A DNA stretch of 64,000 nt, taken from contig NZ_BMNT01000017.1 of the NCBI RefSeq assembly GCF_014646695.1, positions 116,739 through 180,738 on the forward strand. The letters are read 5' to 3'. Of the stretch, positions 43,146 to 51,212 are shown piece after piece. The translations under genes and the position numbers were made by a program. The notes beneath the pieces were generated by a model. The model was given only the letters and a program-made list of their open reading frames with translations, did not search any database and had not been told where the DNA came from. The DNA comes from Sphaerisporangium melleum (GTDB lineage Bacteria; Actinomycetota; Actinomycetes; Streptosporangiales; Streptosporangiaceae). The stretch's first letter is position 1; each line of letters opens with the position of its first letter.

Positions 43146-43937
43146 TCAGGAGGTGTTTCCTATCTTAAGGATCTTGTTGGCGTTGGCCAGCCATGAGGTG
43201 AAGATGCGGGCGCTTTCCAGGATCTGGGCGCGCTGCTCGGTCAGGAACCGCTCCTGGTACGCCTTGCGCACGGTCTTGTAGACGCCCACGAGGTTGACGC
43301 TCTTCTGGCAGGTGGCGTCGATCGCGGCCACCCGCTTCTCCTCCGCCGTTGCCGGAATCTTCGCCTCCCGGGGCCATCCGAGCCGTGCGAGCACCGGATC
43401 CGGATAGGTCAGGCCGTTCACCGCCACGCACCGCTTCCAGTCGTCGATGGTCTTGCGGACCCTGCTGTCGGTGCGCGCGCGAGATTGCGACTCGGCGGCC
43501 AGGAATCGCGGATCGGCCGGCAGCTTCCCGTGCTCGCCGCGGACCTTCCGCTCCCCCTCGCCCAGGCATCCCCCGGAGAGTTGCGGGTCGGCGGGCTGCT
43601 CGTCCGGCGCGCCCCGGTAGGCCAGTTGCTCCGCCTCGGTCAGCGGGCGTCTCTGCGAATCCCCCGGGAAACCGGACGGCACCGGATCGGGGTCGGGACG
43701 CGAGTACCCCGACTCGGCGGCCTGTGCGGGATCGAGATACGGGAAGAGATCGAACTCGACGTCCTTGCCGCCACGCCGGATGCGCGACATGTCCGGTGCC
43801 CGCCACGAGGTGTGGCCGAGGTCGTGCATGCACGAGGTCGCGACGACGGCCACGGCCGCTCCGACCGTGGCGATGTCGACCATTGACGCGAGGTACGGAT
43901 CCAGCGGCATCGCGACCGGCCTGCCGTCGGTCACCAC
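43146..43937 (-). CDS. Hypothetical protein, possible degenerate lipoprotein
   Basis: This protein of about 263 residues starts at GTG 43937, five bases after GGGGAGG (43943-43949); a neighbouring ATG 43940 is only two bases from that site. A hydrophobic stretch IATVGAAVAVVATSC near residue 30 resembles a lipoprotein signal, but Ala stands at -3 and no basic n-region precedes it. Motifs include DDWKRCVAVNGLTYPDPVLA, which recalls actinobacterial secreted proteins with a C-x-x-x-x-G-F/L-x-Y-P-x-P core, and conserved Cys in DATCQKSV. It lies downstream of the DUF397/XRE pair on the same strand. The function is unknown. Confidence 0.6.
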   Translation of the reverse strand: MVTDGRPVAMPLDPYLASMVDIATVGAAVAVVATSCMHDLGHTSWRAPDMSRIRRGGKDVEFDLFPYLDPAQAAESGYSRPDPDPVPSGFPGDSQRRPLTEAEQLAYRGAPDEQPADPQLSGGCLGEGERKVRGEHGKLPADPRFLAAESQSRARTDSRVRKTIDDWKRCVAVNGLTYPDPVLARLGWPREAKIPATAEEKRVAAIDATCQKSVNLVGVYKTVRKAYQERFLTEQRAQILESARIFTSWLANANKILKIGNTS

Positions 43938-44043
43938 CATGACCTCCCCGATCACCGGCTCCGGGACCGCGGACTGGGCGCCACCGCCGACGTGGAAGAC
44001 CCACCCCCACGCCCCATCGCCCCCATCTCCGGGTCCAGACCAC

Positions 44044-44262
44044 TCAGCTCCCGAAGTCGCCGTCCCGCACCCCGGCGAGAAACGCACTCCACTCCCCTGC
44101 CGGGAAGAGCAGAACCGGTCCATCGGGCATCTTGCTGTCGCGGACGCCGACGAGGTCAGGGAGGTTCTCCGCCACTTCCACGCACTGGCCCCCGCTGTCC
44201 CCGGAGTGCGAGGCCTTCTGCCACAGGGCGCCGCTCAGATCAATCCGGCTCGTCGTTCCCAT
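44044..44262 (-). CDS. DUF397 small protein (second WhiJ-type cassette)
   Basis: This 72-residue protein has ALWQKASHSGDSGGQCVEVA, then GVRDSKMPDGPVLLFP and EWSAFLAGVRDGDFG. It starts at ATG 44262, 28 bases inside the end of the upstream XRE gene, so translation is coupled. It is a presumed modulator of that regulator. Confidence 0.9.
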   Translation of the reverse strand: MGTTSRIDLSGALWQKASHSGDSGGQCVEVAENLPDLVGVRDSKMPDGPVLLFPAGEWSAFLAGVRDGDFGS

Positions 44263-45122
44263 ACGGGTATCGCCTCCTCGATCATCTGGCGCGACAGGTG
44301 TTCGGGGTACGCCGATGCTCGTATCGTGTCATATCGGGACCAGATTTGAGCTACCACCTCATGATCTGCCGTGATACGGCCTTCAGCGGAGGATTCGACG
44401 TTGACCACATCGGGCCGACCATCGGAAAGCTGCGCGATCATGAACGCACTCATCATTCCGGTGACGCACGAGGCCGCGACCAGTTGGACCGTCACGTGAG
44501 GGCGCTGCGCCACCTCGACCAGATATCTCACCTGCCCGGTCATCGTCTCGGGGTCCGCGACGGGTCTCTGTAGTACGTATTCATCGATGAGAATCCACAT
44601 CATGGGCGGAGGCTCTCGTTCGAGCAGCGCCTTTCGCCGCATGCGGATCTGCAGACGCTCCTCGACCTCCTCCGGAGTGATGCCAGGCGCTCCGCGGAAG
44701 ACACACCTGGCGTAGTCCTCGGTTTGGAGGAGGCCGGGGATGAGGAGGGGGTCCCAGGTGCGCAGGACGGTGGCTTGGGGCTCGATCTCCTCCAGCCAGC
44801 GGGTGAACCAGGCGGGGCCCGGGGTCTGCAGCATGAACTGGTAGAGGCGGTGGAAATGACCGTCCAGCCCGAAGATCTCATCACATTTCTGCACGAATTC
44901 CGGCGACGGCGGACGTTCTCCCCGCTCGATTTTCCCGATCATGTCCGGGCTGCAGGTGGTGCGCTCCCCAAGTTGCGGCTGGGACAGCCCGATCCGCTTT
45001 CTGCACCGCCGCAGCTCACTGCCGAAGAAGGCCCGAGGGCCGGTATTCGGATCGAGATGGCGTTCCCGCCCCACCGCACCTCCCGACGAATGGACGACCA
45101 CCGGTTTCCCGCAGTTTGACAT
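44235..45122 (-). CDS. XRE-family regulator with DUF5753 (second WhiJ-type cassette)
   Basis: This 295-residue protein starts at ATG 45122. The XRE helix-turn-helix covers about residues 32-90 (SELRRCRKRIGLSQPQLGER, then SPDMIGKIERGERPP). The DUF5753 domain has TWDPLLIPGLLQTEDYARCV and the MMWILIDEYVLQRPVADPET core. A divergent small gene and an RsbW-like ATPase gene lie upstream, separated by a spacer that contains a perfect 54-bp palindrome. This four-part layout matches aba/whiJ-type loci known from Streptomyces. Target promoters are unknown. Confidence 0.88.
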   Translation of the reverse strand: MSNCGKPVVVHSSGGAVGRERHLDPNTGPRAFFGSELRRCRKRIGLSQPQLGERTTCSPDMIGKIERGERPPSPEFVQKCDEIFGLDGHFHRLYQFMLQTPGPAWFTRWLEEIEPQATVLRTWDPLLIPGLLQTEDYARCVFRGAPGITPEEVEERLQIRMRRKALLEREPPPMMWILIDEYVLQRPVADPETMTGQVRYLVEVAQRPHVTVQLVAASCVTGMMSAFMIAQLSDGRPDVVNVESSAEGRITADHEVVAQIWSRYDTIRASAYPEHLSRQMIEEAIPVWERRAGLI

Positions 45123-45244
45123 ACCGGCCGTGGTCGATGGGACACGAATGGTGACGCGATCCGGACAGCGCTTGGTCCGCACAATGTCGCCGTATTCAGC
45201 ATCGATTTCCGTCGCCCAAGGGCACGCTGAATTCGCGTCGGACC

Positions 45245-45298
45245 GCGAGGTGCAAGATCGTCCGTGCGCCATGGCGCACGGACGATCTTGCACCTCGC
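45245..45298. repeat. Perfect 54-bp palindrome in divergent spacer
   Basis: Bases 45245-45271 and 45272-45298 are exact reverse complements with no spacer; the centre is gcgccatggcgc. It lies 122 bases upstream of the XRE start and 45 bases before the divergent small gene. Convergent-gene terminators are the usual place for such sequence, but here both neighbours are transcribed away from it. It could extrude as a cruciform, act as a large operator, or block read-through in both directions. Confidence 0.97.
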
Positions 45299-45343
45299 CG
45301 TACAGGGCAGCGGCAACGGGAGGACGAGAGGAGATGGGAACGC

Positions 45344-45613
45344 ATGCGGACGGGACGGCACGCGCGGGGCCGGAGCGAAGAGCCGCCGGCCCGGCAACGG
45401 GAGTGGGAGCCGCGGGCGCGGGCGCTGGACGCCGTCGAACCGGCCTGGACGGTCTTCTACGGCGTGTGGAGCCGCAGGTACTTCGCCATCGCCACCTGGA
45501 GGGCGAACGAGCCGATCCTGGTGGACGCGCGAGATCCGGGCGAGCTCCGGTCGCTGATGCGCGAGGCCGAGCGGACGGACATCGGGAAGTCCGCACCATT
45601 CGTTGCTGTTTGA
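45344..45613 (+). CDS. Small actinobacterial hypothetical protein
   Basis: This 89-residue protein has a charged N-terminus followed by a compact core: AWTVFYGVWSRRYFAIATW, then EPILVDARDPGELRSLMREA. I recognise this W-x-V-x-x-G...R-x-Y/F-x-A-I pattern from small proteins that often sit beside XRE/DUF397 genes, but no function is established. GAGGAG lies about ten bases before ATG 45344. It is between the palindrome and the ATPase gene. Confidence 0.65.
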   Translation: MRTGRHARGRSEEPPARQREWEPRARALDAVEPAWTVFYGVWSRRYFAIATWRANEPILVDARDPGELRSLMREAERTDIGKSAPFVAV

Positions 45614-45705
45614 CATCGAACTACGCACAACGCCATACCACTACTAACAGCCCAAACCCGGACAGAGTAGGGTCATCCGGGTCATCGGCAAGGACAGGGA
45701 AGAGC

Positions 45706-46131
45706 ATGGTCGGCACTGCGGACGGTCAACGCACCGCGTACTGGGACATCCCCCGGGACCCGAACATCCTCGCGCACGTGCGGCAGCTGATCCGGCAGAC
45801 CCTCAAGGGCTGGGACCTCGCCGAGTCCGACGACCTCACCGACGACATCGTCCTGGCCTCAAGCGAGGTGCTCACCAACGCCGTGCTGTACGGCCTGCCG
45901 CCGATCCGGTTCTCGCTCTGGATCACCGGCGAGACGCTGTGCGCCGAGATCACCGACCACGGCGCCGACCGGCCCGAGCCCGGGACCGACGACGGCGAGG
46001 CCGAGCACGGCCGGGGACTGGGCATCGTGGCCGCCCTGTCCGACGAGTGGGGCGTCCAGCCGGCCCAGAACGGCCCGGCGAAGACCGTCTGGTTCCGCAA
46101 AAAGTGCTCACCACGGGGATCGGCCGCCTGA
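45706..46131 (+). CDS. RsbW-like ATP-binding protein (second WhiJ-type cassette)
   Basis: This 141-residue HATPase_c_2 protein has N-box IVLASSEVLTNAVLYGLPPI, G1-like ITDHGADRP and G2 HGRGLGIVAALSDEWG. ATG 45706 follows AGGGAAG. Proteins of this size act as anti-sigma-factor kinases (RsbW/SpoIIAB type) or stand-alone regulators. The location opposite an XRE/DUF397 pair is typical of aba-like loci. Two hairpins follow the stop. Confidence 0.88.
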   Translation: MVGTADGQRTAYWDIPRDPNILAHVRQLIRQTLKGWDLAESDDLTDDIVLASSEVLTNAVLYGLPPIRFSLWITGETLCAEITDHGADRPEPGTDDGEAEHGRGLGIVAALSDEWGVQPAQNGPAKTVWFRKKCSPRGSAA

Positions 46132-46143
46132 CCGCGGGCGGTT

Positions 46144-46190
46144 CCCGGCGGGCCGGCCGCCGCCGTCACCACGACGGCCGGCCCGCCGGG
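46144..46190. terminator. First of two hairpins between convergent genes
   Basis: cccggcgggccggcc (46144-46158) is the exact reverse complement of ggccggcccgccggg (46176-46190), with a 17-base loop. It lies 13 bases past the ATPase stop. Confidence 0.8.
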
Positions 46191-46198
46191 CCGTCCCA

Positions 46199-46243
46199 GC
46201 CGGTCATGCCGGACCGCTGCGCCTCCGGGTCGGCATGACCGGC
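46199..46243. terminator. Second of two hairpins between convergent genes
   Basis: gccggtcatgccg (46199-46211) is the exact reverse complement of cggcatgaccggc (46231-46243), with a 19-base loop. It is 11 bases from the stop of the leftward HD-domain gene, so each hairpin probably serves one of the two genes. Confidence 0.75.
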
Positions 46244-46253
46244 CGCTCGCGGG

Positions 46254-46892
46254 TCACTCCGGCCAGTCGGACTTGAGGATGACCTCGACGAAGTCGATAT
46301 GCCGGAAGCCGGGCACGAAGTGTTCCAGGACGTCGGCGTTGACCGTGCCGAACGTGGTGTCCGGACGGTCTGAGAACCCGTCGGTGAACGCGGCGAGGAT
46401 CTGCCGCTTGAAGTCCGGGCGCGGGTGCGCGGCGGTGACCGCCTCGATGTCGGCCCGGTCCAGCTCACCGTAGGCGATGCCGAGCACGTCGGTCTCCACC
46501 CCGGCGGTGACCAGGGCCACCTCGGGTTCGAGGTGGTAAGGGATCTCCGGTGTGGTGTGCAGCGCGATGGCCTCCCACACCTTGCGGACGTCGGCCTCGG
46601 CGATGCCGTGCGACCGCAGGTACCGGCGTGCCTCGTCCGCGCCGTCGATCTCGAACCGCTGGTCGGTGCGCCGGTAGGTCTCGGTCAGCCCGAGGTCGTG
46701 GAACATCGCGCCCACGTACAGCAGCTCGGGGTCGGCGGTGAACCCGAGGCGCCGGCCCTGGAGGCTGCCGAACAGGTACACGCGGCGCGAGTGGTGGTAC
46801 AGCAGCGGAGGCGCGGCCGACCGCACCAGCTCGGTCGCGCCGGTGGCGAGCGCCGAGTCCGGGATGGCGACGCCTGCGATCGTCTCGCTCAT
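46254..46892 (-). CDS. HD-domain hydrolase (cyanamide-hydratase-like)
   Basis: This 212-residue HD-superfamily metal-dependent protein has YHHSRRVYLFGSLQGRRLGF and the HD signature VGAMFHDLGLTETYR, then LHTTPEIPYHLEPEVALVTA. This order resembles cyanamide hydratase/Ddi2-type members of the superfamily. ATG 46892 follows AAGGAG with eight bases between; the frame is open further upstream, but without signals. The substrate is unknown. Confidence 0.85.
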   Translation of the reverse strand: MSETIAGVAIPDSALATGATELVRSAAPPLLYHHSRRVYLFGSLQGRRLGFTADPELLYVGAMFHDLGLTETYRRTDQRFEIDGADEARRYLRSHGIAEADVRKVWEAIALHTTPEIPYHLEPEVALVTAGVETDVLGIAYGELDRADIEAVTAAHPRPDFKRQILAAFTDGFSDRPDTTFGTVNADVLEHFVPGFRHIDFVEVILKSDWPE

Positions 46893-47065
46893 ATCAGGGA
46901 CTCCTTGCAGGTCAGAGCGGTTTACCTTCCCCTCCACTCTCTCAGGCGCAACGCCCCGGGCGCCGCCGTCCTGCCGGACGTCCATCCCTCGGATCCGGCC
47001 ATCAGCACAGGAGGGGACGTACCCGGACACCGGTGCGCGAGCGGGACCCTGGATGATGGAGCGCT

Positions 47066-47653
47066 ATGGACGAGCTGATTCTTCTGCGCCACGGCGAGAC
47101 CGAGTGGAGCCGCGACCGCCGGCACACCGGCCGCACCGATCTTCCGCTGACCCCCAGGGGCGAGGACCAGGCGCGGGCCCTCGCGCCCGCGCTGAAGGGC
47201 GTCACGTTCTCGCTCGTCCTGTCCAGCCCGGCCCGGCGCGCCCGGACCACGGCAGAGCTCGCCGGTCTGTCCGGCGCCGAGACCGATCCGGAGCTGTGGG
47301 AGTGGGACTACGGCGGCTATGAGGGCATCACCACGGCGGACATCCGGCAGGGCCGCCCGGGCTGGTACCTGTGGCGCGACGGGGTGATCCCCGGTGACGC
47401 CGAGCATCCCGGTGAGACGGTCGGGCAGGTCGCCGAGCGCGCCGACCGGGTGATCGCCCGGGTCAGGGACGTCGAGGGCACCGTCGCGCTGATCGCGCAC
47501 GGCCACTTCCTGCGCGTCCTGACCGCCCGCTGGCTGGAGCTGCCGCCGCAGGAGGGCCGCCACTTCGTGCTGGACACCGGCACCATCTCGGCGCTCGGGT
47601 ACGAGCACGGCGAGCCGGCCCTGATCCGCTGGAACGCTCCGGTCGCCTCCTGA
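47066..47653 (+). CDS. Histidine phosphatase family protein
   Basis: This 195-residue phosphoglycerate-mutase-like phosphatase has the catalytic LLRHGETEWSRD with the phospho-accepting His in RHGE, SSPARRARTTAELA and the second His in ALIAHGHFLRVLTARWLELP. An acidic Glu lies in WEWDYGGYEG. It could act on sugar phosphates or other small phosphoesters. It is followed by a strong hairpin. Confidence 0.93.
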   Translation: MDELILLRHGETEWSRDRRHTGRTDLPLTPRGEDQARALAPALKGVTFSLVLSSPARRARTTAELAGLSGAETDPELWEWDYGGYEGITTADIRQGRPGWYLWRDGVIPGDAEHPGETVGQVAERADRVIARVRDVEGTVALIAHGHFLRVLTARWLELPPQEGRHFVLDTGTISALGYEHGEPALIRWNAPVAS

Positions 47654-47656
47654 ACG

Positions 47657-47701
47657 TCGAGAGGGCGTGCGCGGTCCCGGAGATCGCGCACGCCCTCTCG
47701 A
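47657..47701. terminator. 17-bp hairpin between convergent phosphatase and oxidoreductase genes
   Basis: tcgagagggcgtgcgcg (47657-47673) and cgcgcacgccctctcga (47685-47701) are exact reverse complements with an 11-base loop. It starts four bases past the phosphatase stop and lies 19 bases from the stop of the leftward gene. Confidence 0.9.
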
Positions 47702-47720
47702 TATCGCCCGGGTGGTGCCG

Positions 47721-48707
47721 TCAGGTGGACAGGCCGTGCGCCTCGGCCAGGAGTTCCGCCGACCTGATCGACGCCTTGGCGTCCGGCGCGGCGAGCGAGA
47801 CGATCAGCTCGTCCGCCTGGGCGTGCTCGGCGAACTCGGCCACGTAGGCCGCGACCTGCGCCGGGTCGCCGGCCGCGAAGTACTTGGTCATCCGCCTGAT
47901 CTGGTGCCCGGCGGGCGACGCCAGCAGCATGTCGGCCTCCTCCTCGTCGTACGGGCGTCCGGCCGCGAGGAAGTTGTGCACCCTGAGCCGCAGGGCGGCG
48001 AGTTGCTGCTCCCGCGCCTCCTCGGTCGTGTCGGCCGCGATCACGTTGAGCGCCGCCATGACGTACGGCCGGTCGAGCTGCGCGGAGGGCCGGAAGTCGC
48101 GGCGGTAGAGGGCGACGGCCTCCTCAAGAGCATCGGGCGCGAAGTGCGAGGCGAACGCGTACGGGAGCCCGAGCGCCGCCGCGAGCTGGGCGCCGAACAG
48201 GGAAGAGCCGAGGATGTACAGCGGCACGTCGGTGCCCTTGCCGGGAACGGCGTCGACTCCGGGGATGCGGCTCTCGCCCCTCAGGTACCCCTGGAGCTCC
48301 AGCACGTCCTGCGGGAAGGCGTCCGCGGAGGTCGGCGTGCGGCGCAGGGCCCGCATGGTCTGCTGGTCGCTGCCCGGAGCCCGGCCGAGGCCGAGGTCGA
48401 TGCGGCCGGGGTGCAGGGACTCCAGGGTGCCGAACTGCTCGGCGATGGTCAGCGGCGAGTGGTTGGGCAGCATGATGCCGCCCGATCCGAGGCGGATCGT
48501 ACGGGTGTGCGCCGCCACGTGGGCGATGACCACGCTGGTCGCCGAGGACGCGATGTACCGCATGTTGTGGTGCTCCGCGTACCAGACGCGCCGGTATCCG
48601 AGCTCCTCGGCCCGCTGGGCGAGGGCGACGCTGGCGGCGAGACTGTCGGACGCCGTCCCCCCGTCACGGATGTACGCGAGATCCAGGATGGACAGCGGCA
48701 GAACCAT
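47721..48707 (-). CDS. LLM-class flavin-dependent oxidoreductase
   Basis: This 328-residue luciferase-like TIM-barrel monooxygenase/reductase has [40 protein letters not shown] and [20 protein letters not shown], which mark the MsnO8/alkanal-monooxygenase-like subgroup of the family. It probably uses FMNH2 or F420H2. ATG 48707 follows AAGGACG. It is a single gene with its own terminator; the substrate is unknown. Confidence 0.92.
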   Translation of the reverse strand: MVLPLSILDLAYIRDGGTASDSLAASVALAQRAEELGYRRVWYAEHHNMRYIASSATSVVIAHVAAHTRTIRLGSGGIMLPNHSPLTIAEQFGTLESLHPGRIDLGLGRAPGSDQQTMRALRRTPTSADAFPQDVLELQGYLRGESRIPGVDAVPGKGTDVPLYILGSSLFGAQLAAALGLPYAFASHFAPDALEEAVALYRRDFRPSAQLDRPYVMAALNVIAADTTEEAREQQLAALRLRVHNFLAAGRPYDEEEADMLLASPAGHQIRRMTKYFAAGDPAQVAAYVAEFAEHAQADELIVSLAAPDAKASIRSAELLAEAHGLST

Positions 48708-48854
48708 GGGACGGACGTCCTTTCACCCGATGACGGTGGATCGGACGTGTGCAACAGCCACTCGCGCGGGACCATTCCCCTCTGGCAGGCCCGCCTATCA
48801 GGGCCGATCGGCGTGCGGCGGGGGCCGGGTAGGGCCGGACGGGACGGGAGGGGG

Positions 48855-49130
48855 TCAGACGGAGGCCACGGGCTTGGGCTGGGGGCCTCGGCCGGTCAGC
48901 CATTCGAGGACCTTGCGGTGGCCGTGACGGGCGTCCTCGAAGTGGCCCCAGCGCCAGTATCGGGGCTGGTCACGGACGCCGGTGACCCAGGTGCGGTAGG
49001 AGACCGGGCGGGCGCCGTCCTCCTCGGTGGAGGCCGCGGACGCGACGCCGTAGGTACGGATCACGACGCGGCCCCCGGGTGCGAACAGCACATCATCGGC
49101 CACGGGGTAGAGAGTCATCTGGTCCAGCAT
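48855..49130 (-). CDS. Small hypothetical protein
   Basis: This protein of about 91 residues starts at ATG 49130; an ATG at 49118 and an upstream GTG are alternatives. It is rich in aromatic and basic residues: VLFAPGGRVVIRTYGVASAA, then WVTGVRDQPRYWRWGHFEDA and KVLEWLTGRG. No signal peptide or membrane helix is seen. It shares the strand of the neighbouring XRE/DUF397 genes but is separated by 119 bases. The function is unknown. Codon bias is consistent with a real gene. Confidence 0.55.
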   Translation of the reverse strand: MLDQMTLYPVADDVLFAPGGRVVIRTYGVASAASTEEDGARPVSYRTWVTGVRDQPRYWRWGHFEDARHGHRKVLEWLTGRGPQPKPVASV

Positions 49131-49249
49131 CACGGCCCCCACGAACTTCACACGAAGCGGATGGACCAAGTGTGCCGGGCCGATGCGCGGCCCCGGTTAC
49201 GCGATCTGCGCTCTCCGGTTAACCGGACTCGCGATATGTGAACAGGGTG

Positions 49250-49486
49250 TTACGCGACCAGATTGTCGAACTCGCCGTCCTTGACGCCGAGCACCAGGGC
49301 CCGGATCTCGTCAGCGGTGTAGATCAGGGCCGGGCCGTCCGGGAATCGGGAGTTGCGGACGGCGACGCCCCCGTCGGGGAGTTTCGCAAGCTCGACGCAG
49401 TTGCCCTGCGAATTGCTGTGAACACTCTTGCGCCACGCGACGCCGGTGAGGCTGCTGGCCGGCATTCCGTTGTATGGCTGGTTCAT
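49250..49486 (-). CDS. DUF397 small protein (third WhiJ-type cassette)
   Basis: This 78-residue protein has VAWRKSVHSNSQGNCVELAK, then GVAVRNSRFPDGPALIYTAD and a closing ALVLGVKDGEFD. The Arg-Asp-Ser of typical members reads RNS here. Its ATG directly follows the TAG stop of the XRE gene, so the two form an operon. Confidence 0.9.
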   Translation of the reverse strand: MNQPYNGMPASSLTGVAWRKSVHSNSQGNCVELAKLPDGGVAVRNSRFPDGPALIYTADEIRALVLGVKDGEFDNLVA

Positions 49487-50353
49487 CTAGATCTCTCTGA
49501 GTATGTCGCCGAGTATCTCGGCGGTGCCCCCGGGAGTTGTGCTCTCGATGCACAGCTGTTCCATGGCCGTGAGGTACGGGTCGATGTCCTCACGCTTGTC
49601 CAGATAAAGGGCACCCCACAGCTGCTCGACGTAGACCACGTCCGACAGGTCGGACTCCGGAAAACGCAGAATGGTGAACGCTCCACCCTCGGCCGCGTGC
49701 ATGCCGAACTGGAACGGCATCACCTGCAATGTGATGGCCGGCAGGCCGGCGACGGCCATCAGGTGCTGCAACTGCTCGTACATGATCTCTTTGCCGCCGA
49801 TGGGCCGCCGCAGCGCGGCCTCGTCGATGACGGCCCAGAGTTTCGGCCCGTCGTTCCGGAGGAGACGCTCCTGCCGTTCCATGCGCAGATGCACGCGGCG
49901 TTCGATCTCCTCGTCCGGGACGTCCGGATACCCGAGTCGAATGACCGTCCGGGCGTACGCGGCCGTCTGGAGCAGCCCCGGGACGAACTGCACCTCGTAG
50001 GTGCGGATCAGCGAGGCGGCCTCTTCCAGGCCGACGTACGTGGAGAACCACGAGGGGAGCAGGTCGCTGTACTTGTGCCACCATCCAGGGGTGTTCGCCT
50101 CGCGGACCATCTCGAGCAGCCCGCGCCGGTCGGCGTCGTCGTTGACGCCGTAGAGCGTGAGCAGATCTTCCACGTCACGCGTCTTGAACCCCACCCGTCC
50201 AAGCTCCATCCGGCTGATCTTGGACTCGGAGGCGCGGATGTGAAATCCCGCGACCTCTCGCGTTAGCCCGCGCTCCTCGCGCAGCCTGCGTAGGCTGGCG
50301 CCCAACATGATGCGCCGAACCGTTGAGCCTGAGCCGGGCGGATCGATGGACAC
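49487..50353 (-). CDS. XRE-family regulator with DUF5753 (third WhiJ-type cassette)
   Basis: This 288-residue protein starts at GTG 50353, preceded by GGAGG. The HTH covers about residues 18-75 (SLRRLREERGLTREVAGFHI, then SESKISRMELGRVGFK). The DUF5753 domain has RTYEVQFVPGLLQTAAYART and KLWAVIDEAALRRPIGGKEI. It is divergent from an RsbW-like ATPase gene across 150 bases rich in TGCAC motifs. It shows lower similarity by eye to the other two XRE proteins of the window than a recent duplication would give. Confidence 0.88.
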   Translation of the reverse strand: MSIDPPGSGSTVRRIMLGASLRRLREERGLTREVAGFHIRASESKISRMELGRVGFKTRDVEDLLTLYGVNDDADRRGLLEMVREANTPGWWHKYSDLLPSWFSTYVGLEEAASLIRTYEVQFVPGLLQTAAYARTVIRLGYPDVPDEEIERRVHLRMERQERLLRNDGPKLWAVIDEAALRRPIGGKEIMYEQLQHLMAVAGLPAITLQVMPFQFGMHAAEGGAFTILRFPESDLSDVVYVEQLWGALYLDKREDIDPYLTAMEQLCIESTTPGGTAEILGDILREI

Positions 50354-50503
50354 TGCTTTCCTCCGGTTGTGGACTGGTTCACAGTCTGTCAAAGATCGCG
50401 CGTGTGGTCCCCCTTCGGTGTCACTCCCAGGGCAACCGTAGCGCCTGCACGACTCTTCTGCACGTGCATTCGCTCTTGCACCTGCACATGAGTATGGACC
50501 ATC
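50354..50503. promoter_or_regulatory. Divergent promoter region with repeated TGCAC motifs
   Basis: TGCAC occurs at 50446-50450, 50459-50463, 50477-50481 and 50483-50487, and the 10-base palindrome tgcacgtgca at 50459-50468. A further copy lies at 50514-50518 in the ATPase coding start. Spacings of 13, 18 and 6 bases do not form one simple array. It is a candidate operator for the adjacent XRE regulator. Confidence 0.45.
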
Positions 50504-51034
50504 ATGATCCCTGTGCACTCCACGGACCTGACACGTGGTCGAGCCCAGTGGTCGGCCTTCGACTGGTGGCCCCCCATCGGCTGGTGGCCCCACCCCGCGC
50601 GCGATCTGGTGCCACCCGGAGCGTGCACGTCGAGCGCCACGTTCGTGCTGCCACCCCGCCCCGAGTCCGTCCACTCCGCGCGCAGCTTCTCCGCGGGCAG
50701 CCTCACCGGCTGGGGGATGCGCGACCTGGTGCAGGACATGGAACTGGTGGTCTCCGAACTGGCCACCAACGCGCTGCGGCACGGCCTGCTGCTCGAACCG
50801 GGCGCCGGCCGCCCCGCCCCCTCCGACCCCATCCGGATGTCGATGATCCGGATGGACTCGCTGGTGAGCTGCGTCTTCGCCGACCCCGGCTCCGCGGCGC
50901 CGGTGATGCGCGACCCCTCCCCGCTGGAGATCGGCGGCATGGGGCTGCACATCGTGGAGTCGATGAGCCTGCGCTGGGGCTGGAACCCCCTGCTGCCGTC
51001 CGGAAAGGTCGTCTGGGCCGTGCTGAAGAGCTGA
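50504..51034 (+). CDS. RsbW-like ATP-binding protein (third WhiJ-type cassette)
   Basis: This 176-residue HATPase_c_2 protein has N-box LVVSELATNALRHGLLLEPG, a G1-like FADPGSAAP and G2 EIGGMGLHIVESMSLRWGW. The first 60 residues are Trp/Pro-rich (SAFDWWPPIGWWPHP), an uncommon leader that may be a docking segment or wrongly included. No strong ribosome site precedes ATG 50504. It is divergent from the XRE gene. Confidence 0.85.
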   Translation: MIPVHSTDLTRGRAQWSAFDWWPPIGWWPHPARDLVPPGACTSSATFVLPPRPESVHSARSFSAGSLTGWGMRDLVQDMELVVSELATNALRHGLLLEPGAGRPAPSDPIRMSMIRMDSLVSCVFADPGSAAPVMRDPSPLEIGGMGLHIVESMSLRWGWNPLLPSGKVVWAVLKS

Positions 51035-51212
51035 ACCATCCCGATCGGGCCGTTCGCGGGCATTCCCCTCGCTCTCCGAGACGCGACGCCCGCGGAACGT
51101 GAAGGCGAGCCAAAGGATTCGGGGGTGTATTCCGCAAGGCCGATCCGTCAAGCGGGTGTCTGCATTACGGTGGCTTCTTGGTGACTCCCGCGAGACCTTT
51201 GAAAGAGCTGTG

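Noticed and set aside
45316..46131. Long rightward frame joining the small gene region to the RsbW-like ATPase
   Set aside because: The upstream part is Arg/Gly/Ala-rich noise in a different phase from the real 89-residue gene; ATG 45706 with AGGGAAG gives a standard-sized ATPase.
51099..51212. 38-residue N-terminal extension of the helicase-associated protein
   Set aside because: The added residues are basic and unstructured; ATG/GTG at 51210-51213 begins exactly where the family-like helical sequence starts.
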